Positions 1 through 5,363 of a DNA stretch of 10,752 bases are shown in pieces. Under the pieces are notes generated by a model. It made no database searches. It was given only the letters and a program-made list of their open reading frames with translations, and was not told the origin of the DNA. The DNA comes from Candidatus Woesearchaeota archaeon (GTDB taxonomy: Archaea > Nanoarchaeota > Nanoarchaeia > UBA10117 > ARS21): NCBI GenBank assembly GCA_002686215.1, contig NZAU01000175.1, forward strand, positions 1 through 10,752, read 5' to 3'. Each line of letters starts with the position of its first letter. Position 1 is the stretch's first letter. Both the position numbers and the translations under genes were made by a program.

Positions 1-1
1 C

Positions 2-76
2 TTTGATGATCCTGCTAATTATTACATAACTGATTACGACGAAGTTTTTAATGACGATGACGGATACCCCGATTAA
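2..76 (+). CDS. C-terminal tail of an unidentified upstream gene (partial)
   Basis: Only one + frame is open at the left edge. It gives 24 residues ending in a very acidic tail (…DYDEVFNDDDGYPD) and stops with TAA at 74-76. It overlaps the thyX start by 26 bases, the same tight packing as the genes downstream, so it is probably the 3' end of a gene in the same operon. The tail is too short to identify. A nucleotide metabolism gene would fit the neighbourhood, but nothing visible proves it. Confidence 0.5.
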   Translation, partial: FDDPANYYITDYDEVFNDDDGYPD

Positions 77-701
77 ACTGATTAGTGTCACACCTGACGC
101 TGAAAAACACATGGCGTATTGTGCCCGTGTGAGCAACCCAGCAAACCAAGAGAATGAAAAGTTTTCTGGTCTGCTTAAGTATTGTGTTAAGCATCAGCAC
201 TGGTCTATTTTTGAGCAGGCATACATGACTCTGGAGATCAATACTACCAGAGGCATAGCAGCTCAAGTGCTCCGGCACCGTTCGTTCACATATCAAGAAT
301 TTTCACAACGCTATGCTGATTCTTCCCTACTCGCGGAGAAGATCCCTCTACCTGAACTACGCCGCCAAGACACCAAGAATCGTCAGAATTCTATTGATGA
401 TATTGACCCGTTTGTCCGTCAAGAATTCCAGATCAAAATGCAAAAGCACTTTGAAGAAGGAATGAAACTTTATCAAGAAATGCTTGATGCGTCGATTGCA
501 AAAGAGTGTGCTCGTTTTGTACTTCCTCTGGCAACGCCTACAAAAATTTACATGACCGGTTCTGTAAGATCATGGATTCATTATATTGATCTGAGGTCTG
601 CTAATGGAACTCAGAAAGAACACATGGATATTGCTAAAGAGTGTCAGTGTATTTTTGCTGGCCAGTTCCCCACTGTTGCAGAAGCACTTGGTTGGAACTA
701 A
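51..701 (+). CDS. thyX: Flavin-dependent thymidylate synthase ThyX
   Basis: ThyX makes dTMP from dUMP in the cytoplasm using FAD, NADPH and methylene-tetrahydrofolate, and supplies dTTP for phage DNA synthesis. The 216-residue product has the ThyX signature RHR-X7-S: RHR at residues 75-77, then Ser85 in RHRSFTYQEFS. A second family-like region lies near residues 170-200 (SVRSWIHYIDLRS and a following Gln/Glu-rich helix). The length is normal for the family. Start choice is open between ATG 51 and ATG 57 (residue 3), and neither has a strong Shine-Dalgarno. The gene overlaps the upstream gene tail. The 28-base gap to the next gene carries an AT-rich late-promoter-like motif. Base composition is visibly less AT-rich than the late genes. 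In T4-like cyanophages this enzyme takes the place of T4's own thymidylate synthase Td. Confidence 0.95.
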   Translation: MTMTDTPIKLISVTPDAEKHMAYCARVSNPANQENEKFSGLLKYCVKHQHWSIFEQAYMTLEINTTRGIAAQVLRHRSFTYQEFSQRYADSSLLAEKIPLPELRRQDTKNRQNSIDDIDPFVRQEFQIKMQKHFEEGMKLYQEMLDASIAKECARFVLPLATPTKIYMTGSVRSWIHYIDLRSANGTQKEHMDIAKECQCIFAGQFPTVAEALGWN

Positions 702-707
702 TAAATA
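700..707 (+). promoter_or_regulatory. Possible late-type promoter motif AATAAATA
   Basis: AATAAATA overlaps the thyX stop codon and ends 22 bases before ATG 730. It shares ATAAATA with the T4 late promoter TATAAATA and has nearly the same spacing to the start as the CTAAATA motifs ahead of gp4, gp48 and gp26. The region is AT-rich and a chance match is possible. Confidence 0.3.
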
Positions 708-718
708 TATTTACATTT

Positions 719-725
719 GAAGGTG
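719..725 (+). promoter_or_regulatory. Shine-Dalgarno for the 84-residue gene
   Basis: GAAGGTG sits a few bases before ATG 730. It is one of the few clear ribosome binding sites in the early block, where most genes rely on stop/start overlap. It fixes ATG 730 as the start. Confidence 0.6.
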
Positions 726-729
726 ACAA

Positions 730-984
730 ATGCCCACATATCCTGTTATTCATAAAGAAACTAAAGAAAAGAAAGAGCTCCACATGACCATGAAAGAGTA
801 TTCTCAGTGGAGAGAAGAAAATTCTGATTGGGATAAAGATTGGTCTGCTGGAGTTTGTGGATCTGGAGAAGTTGGTGACGCCAACATGAAGGGGGAAGCT
901 AACTCAAACGGATGGAACGAAATCCTTGATAGAGCTAGTCGCCAACCTGGATCCAATGTTAGAAAAAATAGGACTTATTATTGA
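730..984 (+). CDS. Small FmdB-related protein lacking the zinc ribbon
   Basis: An 84-residue soluble protein of unknown function. It starts MPTYPV, like the MPTY start of FmdB-type zinc-ribbon proteins common in marine T4-like phages. It continues with a Glu/Lys-rich stretch containing a WREEN segment (residues 27-31), and ends with GWNEIL (61-66) and PGSNV (73-77), which resembles the conserved end of those phage proteins. The paired cysteines of a zinc ribbon are absent: the only cysteine is Cys43. It therefore looks like a metal-free relative or degenerate descendant. The assignment is by eye and tentative. A good Shine-Dalgarno precedes the ATG, and the stop TGA overlaps the phoH start as TGATG, implying translational coupling. 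There is no signal peptide or membrane segment. Confidence 0.8.
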   Translation: MPTYPVIHKETKEKKELHMTMKEYSQWREENSDWDKDWSAGVCGSGEVGDANMKGEANSNGWNEILDRASRQPGSNVRKNRTYY

Positions 985-1742
985 TGGCTCGTAAAAAAAG
1001 AAACAACGATGTCCAACCCATTGGTGTTGGACTTACTGTAAAGCAGTCCAAAAAATCAAAACCATTGGATTCAAATTATCTTCTTGATATTGAACCACTT
1101 ACCGATAATCAAAAAAAGTTTTTTGATGAATATGAAGATGGTAAACATCTCATCGCCTATGGTTGTGCTGGTACAGGAAAGACATTCATTGCATTATATA
1201 ATGCATTAAAAGATGTAATGTCTGAGTATACTCCTTATGAGAAGATTTATGTTGTGAGATCTCTTGTATCAACGAGAGAAATTGGATTCCTTCCTGGTGA
1301 CCATGAAGATAAATCTGCACTTTACCAAATTCCATATAAGAATATGGTGAAGTTCATGTTCCAGATGCCTTCTGATGCTGACTTTGAGATGCTTTATGGT
1401 AATTTAAAGTCACAAGAAACGATTAAGTTTTGGAGCACGTCATTTCTTCGTGGAACAACTCTTGACAATGCAATTATTATCGTTGATGAATTTCAAAACT
1501 TGAATTTCCATGAACTTGATAGTATAATGACTAGGGTTGGTGAAAACAGTCGCGTTGTCTTTTGTGGAGATGCTACTCAATCTGACCTTACAAAAACCAA
1601 TGATCGAAATGGGATTGTTGACTTCATGAATATTCTTAAAATCATGGAGTCGATATCAATTATTGAGTTTCAAACTGATGATATTGTTCGATCTGGAATT
1701 GTAAAAGAGTATATTCTTGCTAAAATGGAGTTGGGTATTTGA
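984..1742 (+). CDS. phoH: PhoH-like P-loop ATPase
   Basis: A 252-residue PhoH-family ATPase. The sequence shows Walker A GCAGTGKT (residues 60-67), an LPG segment typical of PhoH (103-105), Walker B IIIVDEFQN (164-172) and the motif III-like GDATQSDL (195-202). Lengths near 250 residues are usual for phage PhoH. In bacteria phoH belongs to the phosphate regulon. In marine phages it is a common auxiliary gene whose real role is unknown, with RNA or nucleotide metabolism suggested. The start is ATG 984 inside the TGATG overlap with the preceding gene. The TTG three bases earlier is less likely. Its own stop again forms TGATG with the exonuclease gene. A basic N-terminus (residues 2-26) precedes the ATPase core. 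Confidence 0.93.
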   Translation: MARKKRNNDVQPIGVGLTVKQSKKSKPLDSNYLLDIEPLTDNQKKFFDEYEDGKHLIAYGCAGTGKTFIALYNALKDVMSEYTPYEKIYVVRSLVSTREIGFLPGDHEDKSALYQIPYKNMVKFMFQMPSDADFEMLYGNLKSQETIKFWSTSFLRGTTLDNAIIIVDEFQNLNFHELDSIMTRVGENSRVVFCGDATQSDLTKTNDRNGIVDFMNILKIMESISIIEFQTDDIVRSGIVKEYILAKMELGI

Positions 1743-2434
1743 TGTTTGAACACGTTTCCATTCACTATGAGAAACTTGAGAGAGAAACGATTGATAACGT
1801 CAGGTTCTATAAAGTACCTGACACTGATAATCAAAGTCTTTTAAAATTAGTTTCTATTACTTCGGTAATTAGTTTTTATAATCGCGACATTTTTTCTAAG
1901 TGGAGAAAAAAAGTTGGTGAAGAAGAAGCAAATAGAATCACAAAGAAAGCAACAAGTCGTGGTACTGATATGCACACACTTGTTGAAGACTATCTGAATA
2001 ATAAAGAGACACTCTCTGATGTTCAACCATTATCATTCTTTCTATTTCAACAATCTAAACCAAATCTGAACAAGATAAATAATATTCACGCTATTGAACA
2101 ATCTTTGTTCAGTAAAGAATTGGGAGTTGCTGGAACTGTAGACTGCATTGCTGAGTACGACGGAGAACTTGCAGTCATTGACTTTAAGACCAGTAAGAAA
2201 CCAAAACCAAGGGAGTGGATTGAACACTATTTTGTACAGTGTGCAGCATATGCTTGCATGTTGTATGAAATGACTGGTATAATAGTAAAGAAATTTGTAA
2301 TCATTATGTCCTGTGAAAATGGAGAATGTGTTGTCTATGAAGAATATGATAAGTCCAAATACATTAAGCTCCTCTCCAAATATATTAGAACTTTTGTACA
2401 ACACCAACTCGAAGTATATGGAAAAGGAACTTAA
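1742..2434 (+). CDS. PD-(D/E)XK exonuclease, RecB/Cas4 type
   Basis: A 230-residue nuclease of the RecB/Cas4-like PD-(D/E)XK superfamily. Seen in the sequence: GTDMH (residues 74-78, the early His motif), Glu119 in HAIEQ, the metal-binding Asp134 in GTVDC, the catalytic DFKTS (Asp147, Lys149) and the trailing QCAAY motif (Gln166, Tyr170) characteristic of RecB-family nucleases. It presumably degrades or processes DNA ends during replication, recombination or host DNA breakdown; which of these cannot be told from sequence. No Cas4-type cysteine cluster is evident. The start ATG 1742 lies within the TGATG overlap with phoH. The last 17 bases overlap the gp33 start. Position between phoH and gp33 is a familiar arrangement in T4-like cyanophages. 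Confidence 0.88.
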   Translation: MFEHVSIHYEKLERETIDNVRFYKVPDTDNQSLLKLVSITSVISFYNRDIFSKWRKKVGEEEANRITKKATSRGTDMHTLVEDYLNNKETLSDVQPLSFFLFQQSKPNLNKINNIHAIEQSLFSKELGVAGTVDCIAEYDGELAVIDFKTSKKPKPREWIEHYFVQCAAYACMLYEMTGIIVKKFVIIMSCENGECVVYEEYDKSKYIKLLSKYIRTFVQHQLEVYGKGT

Positions 2435-2675
2435 AGAAGCATTGGAAGAAAAATTTTATTGTCCAGTAAGATTCGCAGAACAGATTGAGAAAATTGTTCT
2501 AGTGAATAGTGACATGAATTATATTGATGCTATCGTATATTTTTGCGATCAAAATAATATTGACGTTGAGTTAGTAACTAAACTAATCTCAAAACCACTG
2601 AAAGAAAAAATCAAATGTGATGCAATTCATTTGAATTATCTTAAAAAATCAAGTCGAGCCAAACTTCCTATCTGA
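2418..2675 (+). CDS. 33: Late promoter transcription co-activator gp33
   Basis: An 85-residue homologue of T4 gp33, the RNA polymerase-binding co-activator that links the late sigma-like factor gp55 to the sliding clamp gp45. The core EKIVLVNSDMNYIDAIVYF (residues 24-42) and the following EKIKCDAIHLNYL (63-75) align with T4 gp33 EKMVEEFGMSYLEATTAF and EKIQSEAIDENLL. A longer open frame extends upstream to 2313, but the homology and the compact overlap support ATG 2418. The C-terminus reads SSRAKLPI and lacks the acidic-hydrophobic tail (LDFLL) that T4 gp33 uses to bind the clamp. It overlaps the exonuclease by 17 bases and is followed directly by gp59, as in T4. It presumably controls the late cassettes at the right of this window. 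Confidence 0.85.
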   Translation: MEKELKEALEEKFYCPVRFAEQIEKIVLVNSDMNYIDAIVYFCDQNNIDVELVTKLISKPLKEKIKCDAIHLNYLKKSSRAKLPI

Positions 2676-2679
2676 CGTG

Positions 2680-3267
2680 ATGCCTTTTGATTGTTATGTA
2701 AAATATGTTGCGATGAAACAACACTTCACTCGCGATAGTTTTGATTACCAAAAATATGGGGGTAAAACCCGAGCATCTATCTCTTCTTACAACAAAAGAA
2801 AGGATAGATATTTTTTTGAAAAAATGTCCCGTAAGTTTAATGATGAAGAAGTTGTAGATTTCTTTATTGCAAACTTTACTCTTTGTGATGATCCACAAAG
2901 TCTATGGATTGGAGAAATCATCAAAGAGGGTGAGACACGATATCAACAATGGAAAAAAGTAACTCAATCAATGAGTTATATTTTTAGATCAGAAATTTCT
3001 GATCTGCTTTCTCAGAGTAGTTTCGATAAAATCTTTGAAATTAAAGGCGGAAGACATCCATTGTTGTTGAAAATGTATATCAAGAAACAAGTCTCTGTGG
3101 AGACAATGATTATTCTGGATAAAATTCTAGGATTTAAGAAAAATTTTGATAAAAGATTGGATGATCCGGTGTGGACATCCGTAAGTTTGAAAATGAAAAA
3201 GTATAACCCCTTCCTAAATATTAACGTATCTCAGTACAAAAAAGTTTTAAAAGATCTTGTGTTATGA
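2680..3267 (+). CDS. 59: Helicase loader gp59
   Basis: A 195-residue homologue of T4 gp59 (217 residues), which loads the replicative helicase gp41 onto forked DNA coated with gp32. Diagnostic stretches are YNKRKDRYFFEKMSRKF (residues 37-53; T4 YQKRRDKYFFQKLSEKY), WIGEI (76-80; T4 WIGDI) and a C-terminal DDPVWTSVSLKMKKY matching T4 DNLVWNNYSIKLKAY. The protein is basic and all-helical in appearance, as expected for a fork-binding factor. The start is ATG 2680, four bases after the gp33 stop. A GTG at 2677 directly before it is an alternative that adds one residue. No Shine-Dalgarno is visible, so translation probably couples to gp33. The 3' end overlaps the next gene by ATGA. Confidence 0.92.
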   Translation: MPFDCYVKYVAMKQHFTRDSFDYQKYGGKTRASISSYNKRKDRYFFEKMSRKFNDEEVVDFFIANFTLCDDPQSLWIGEIIKEGETRYQQWKKVTQSMSYIFRSEISDLLSQSSFDKIFEIKGGRHPLLLKMYIKKQVSVETMIILDKILGFKKNFDKRLDDPVWTSVSLKMKKYNPFLNINVSQYKKVLKDLVL

Positions 3268-3587
3268 GTTTCTTCTCTTCCGATATTGTTCAAGAAGAAA
3301 TGCAAGAAATTGCAAATCTTCAAGAACAAGTTTTTGAAAATATGTTCACATTTTTTACCATGGAAAAGGAAGATAAGATTGATCACATAGAACTCTTAGA
3401 ACAACTTATTAGTAAACAACGAATACTATACACTCGTCTTTCTTTATCGGATGATCCAGAAGCAAAAAGTATGCTTCAGAGAATCCTTGACAGTTCCATT
3501 GAAATGGGATATCCTAAGGATACCGACCTTCGTCAGATTCTTCAAACAATGGAGAAACAACTCTGTTCACTGAAGAAAATGATGTAG
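3264..3587 (+). CDS. DUF1825-type protein (cyanobacterial family)
   Basis: A 107-residue soluble, helical protein. It starts MSFFSSDIVQEEM and has the overall pattern of DUF1825 proteins, which are small conserved proteins of cyanobacteria of about the same length that start MxFFDSEIVQxE. Shared features are the FF-x-IVQ-E start, a middle IxxxExLIxKQRILYTRLSLSDDPEA segment (residues about 42-66) and a C-terminal helix, QTMEKQLCSLKKMM. The function is unknown in hosts and phages. It is coupled to gp59 through a 4-base ATGA overlap and sits between the two fork proteins gp59 and gp32, so a link with replication is possible but unproven. Its cyanobacterial affinity is a main reason for calling this a cyanophage. 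Assignment is from memory of the family pattern, without a profile search. Confidence 0.8.
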   Translation: MSFFSSDIVQEEMQEIANLQEQVFENMFTFFTMEKEDKIDHIELLEQLISKQRILYTRLSLSDDPEAKSMLQRILDSSIEMGYPKDTDLRQILQTMEKQLCSLKKMM

Positions 3588-3591
3588 TCGG

Positions 3592-3609
3592 GATGGATTG
3601 ACATCCATC
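3592..3609 (+). repeat. Inverted repeat upstream of gp32
   Basis: GATGGAT, loop TGAC, ATCCATC: a perfect 7-base stem with a 4-base loop. It begins 5 bases after the DUF1825 stop and overlaps the -35 box at 3598-3603. In read-through RNA it would form a hairpin about 65 bases before the gp32 start. There is no T-tract after it, so it is not a standard terminator. It may be an operator, an mRNA 3'-end structure or a processing site. Confidence 0.5.
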
Positions 3610-3626
3610 TTCCTATCGTTTATACT
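3598..3626 (+). promoter_or_regulatory. Sigma70-type promoter for gp32
   Basis: The -35 box TTGACA (3598-3603) is a perfect consensus. A 17-base spacer leads to the -10 box TATACT (3621-3626), one base off consensus. Transcription should start near 3632-3634, giving a leader of about 40 bases before the gp32 ATG. This would let host polymerase transcribe gp32 early, independently of the operon upstream. Confidence 0.75.
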
Positions 3627-3642
3627 ACTGAGGTACGCAAAA

Positions 3643-3675
3643 GCCGTATCCAATTATCGAGCCGTATCCAATTAT
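3643..3675 (+). repeat. Tandem direct repeat ending in the gp32 start codon
   Basis: GCCGTATCCAATTAT occurs at 3643-3657 and again at 3661-3675, a period of 18 bases. The second copy runs into the ATG of gp32 (3674-3676). The matching position of the first copy is ATC, in frame with gp32. Both copies lie in the predicted leader, where no Shine-Dalgarno is visible. It may be a recent duplication or a translational operator. Confidence 0.8.
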
Positions 3676-4597
3676 GTCTTTTTCAAATCTCAAAAAACAG
3701 TCTAATCTCGGTGCTTTGACTTCCAAGTTGGTCAAAGAAGTCGAGAAGATGTCTCAGACCTCTGGTGGCGATGATCGCCTCTGGAAACCAGAAGTTGATA
3801 AGTCTGGGAACGGATATGCTGTTATTCGTTTTCTGCCTGCACCTGAAGGGGAAGACCTTCCCTGGGCAAAGATGTACACTCATGCTTTCCAAGGTCCCGG
3901 TGGCTGGTTGATTGATAATTGTCTCACCACTCTGGGAGATAAGTGTCCTGTTTGTGAACACAACGGTCGTCTGTGGAACTCTGGTTCTGATTCGGACAAA
4001 GAAACTGCTCGTAAACAGAAGCGTAAACTTTCTTATTATGCAAACATCTATGTTGTCCGCGATTCTGCGAATCCTGACAACGAAGGTAAAGTTTTCCTTT
4101 ATAAGTTTGGTAAGAAGATCTTTGATAAACTTACCGAAGCAATGCAACCAGAATTTGATGATGAAGAACCCATCAATCCTTTTGATTTCTGGCAAGGTGC
4201 CAACTTCAAACTGAAGATCAAGAAAGTTGCTGGTTATTGGAACTATGATAGTTCTGAATTTGATCGTCCTTCTGAACTTCTTGATGGAGATGATGATGCT
4301 CTTGAAGCTCTCTGGAAGAAAGAGTATTCTCTTTCCGATATCGTCAAACGTGATGAGTTCAAAGATTATGATGGAATGAAGAAGCGTCTTGACTACGTTT
4401 TGGGTAACGTTAGTTCTTCTCGTTCCCAAGATCCTGAAGTCGTTGATGAAGAAGCTGGGTTTGAAGCTGAACGCACTGGTCGTTCGTTCACTCCTTCGTT
4501 TACTGGTCGGGAAGAGGACGCAATTGCTTCCGCAAAGCCTGCATCAGATGAAGAAGATGATACTCTGTCTTACTTCCAAGCGCTTGCTGATTCCTGA
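3674..4597 (+). CDS. 32: Single-stranded DNA-binding protein gp32
   Basis: A 307-residue homologue of T4 gp32 (301 residues), the cooperative ssDNA-binding protein of replication, recombination and repair. A basic N-terminal segment (NLKKQS, residues 5-10) fits the cooperativity domain. The core carries the zinc site His70, Cys83, Cys91, Cys94 (THAF…DNC…CPVC), with spacing very close to T4 (His64, Cys77, Cys87, Cys90). The C-terminal tail (about residues 250-307) is acidic and ends EEDDTLSYFQALADS, matching the partner-binding domain that recruits gp59 and others. It has its own sigma70-type promoter and a tandem repeat over the start codon. In T4, gp32 represses its own translation by binding its leader RNA, so a similar control is plausible here. 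Codon usage is less AT-rich than in neighbouring genes, as expected for an abundant protein. Confidence 0.97.
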   Translation: MSFSNLKKQSNLGALTSKLVKEVEKMSQTSGGDDRLWKPEVDKSGNGYAVIRFLPAPEGEDLPWAKMYTHAFQGPGGWLIDNCLTTLGDKCPVCEHNGRLWNSGSDSDKETARKQKRKLSYYANIYVVRDSANPDNEGKVFLYKFGKKIFDKLTEAMQPEFDDEEPINPFDFWQGANFKLKIKKVAGYWNYDSSEFDRPSELLDGDDDALEALWKKEYSLSDIVKRDEFKDYDGMKKRLDYVLGNVSSSRSQDPEVVDEEAGFEAERTGRSFTPSFTGREEDAIASAKPASDEEDDTLSYFQALADS

Positions 4598-4618
4598 CCA
4601 AAATCAGCTTTTGATTCC

Positions 4619-4644
4619 AAAAATGCTCGGAAATTTTTCCGGCA
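4619..4644 (-). terminator. Probable terminator of the minus-strand late cassette
   Basis: Read on the minus strand: TGC-CGGAA, loop AAAT, TTCCG-A-GCA (8 pairs with one bulged A), followed by TTTTTGG. It lies 30 bases past the gp53 stop. The same stem on the + strand has no following T-tract, so it suits the minus-strand transcript better than gp32. Confidence 0.5.
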
Positions 4645-4657
4645 AAAAATTGACTCT

Positions 4658-4674
4658 GTAGGGTTCATCCCTAC
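4658..4674. repeat. Inverted repeat between convergent gp32 and gp53
   Basis: GTAGGG, loop TTCAT, CCCTAC: a perfect 6-base stem directly against the gp53 stop codon and 60 bases past the gp32 stop. It could help end transcription from either side. T-tracts after it are weak, with six T's only 9 bases further on the minus strand. The rest of 4598-4674 has no gene. Confidence 0.45.
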
Positions 4675-5352
4675 TTAGTCTTGATATAAACGAATAGGTT
4701 GAGTCTTTTTGAGGGATCGGGTGACATAATCACTCGATCCTTTTTTATACATCATGATAAGTTCCATGTCATTTAAAACCAATTGGAGATAATCTGGTTT
4801 TAAGACATAAATTCTAGATTTATCATTTTGTACTCTCTGTTCAAAATCATTATTTGTAACTGCAATAGCAATATCATTAATTGATACTTCTCTATCTGTT
4901 TTATCATCATAAAATGTGACTGGATATGGAGATTGAACTTTTAATCCACCCTGCACAATGATTCTATTTTGAGAATCTCTAACTTCTCTCGTTTCATAGT
5001 GATGAATATTGTAGAGATTTTGATAAGATCCATACTTATCCAAAAGATACTCATTGTAAGATTCTTCTGATAATGGCCATTCATTTTGTACATTTACGAT
5101 ATTATTTGCCATGAGGACAACCCAATCAAGATCAGCATCCTCATATATTTCATATGCAACTTGATCTGGTCTTTTATTTGCTGTAATTATATACTTATTA
5201 AAAAAGTTGATATTATTAAAAATATCAGGACGAATTCTTCCCTTTTTAAAAATATTCTTTACAACATCAAAATCTTGAATGAGTTTTCTGTCATTCTGTA
5301 GACTTTGATATTCAAAATTTGGTAGTTTTCGGAAATAAGTTTTTTTAGCCAT
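4675..5352 (-). CDS. 53: Baseplate wedge protein gp53
   Basis: A 225-residue homologue of T4 gp53 (196 residues), the wedge subunit that joins baseplate wedges around the hub. The recognisable core is RPDQVAYEIY (residues 61-70) and LDWVVLMANN (75-84), then WPLSEESYNEYLLDKYG, aligning with T4 RPEELANAIYGNPQLYWVLLMCNDNYD and the following Trp-containing helix. Residues 135-150 (GGLKVQSPYPVTFYDD) begin a divergent C-terminal part. It is the last gene of the minus-strand cassette. Its ATG is 11 bases after the gp48 stop, without a clear Shine-Dalgarno, and probably depends on gp48 translation. Two hairpins lie just beyond its stop. Confidence 0.88.
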   Translation of the reverse strand: MAKKTYFRKLPNFEYQSLQNDRKLIQDFDVVKNIFKKGRIRPDIFNNINFFNKYIITANKRPDQVAYEIYEDADLDWVVLMANNIVNVQNEWPLSEESYNEYLLDKYGSYQNLYNIHHYETREVRDSQNRIIVQGGLKVQSPYPVTFYDDKTDREVSINDIAIAVTNNDFEQRVQNDKSRIYVLKPDYLQLVLNDMELIMMYKKGSSDYVTRSLKKTQPIRLYQD

Positions 5353-5363
5353 TTTAGTTAGTC

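Noticed and set aside
1112..1118. Slippery heptamer A AAA AAG in zero frame within phoH, followed by a T run
   Set aside because: A -1 slip meets TGA within a few codons and before Walker A, giving only a useless short peptide; no Shine-Dalgarno-like stimulator is placed upstream. Probably chance in an AT-rich gene.
2042..2407. A 121-codon minus-strand open frame opposite the exonuclease
   Set aside because: Composition is hydrophobic and random-looking, and the exonuclease frame carries clear catalytic motifs.
3214..3220. A CTAAATA copy on the + strand inside gp59
   Set aside because: It ends 43 bases before the DUF1825 start, unlike the 23-26 bases of the other copies, and lies in an early gene. 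Chance is the simpler explanation.
3683..4429. A 248-codon minus-strand open frame opposite gp32
   Set aside because: It lies wholly inside the well-supported gp32 gene, has no homology pattern I recognise and is explained by gp32 codon bias leaving the antisense frame free of stops.
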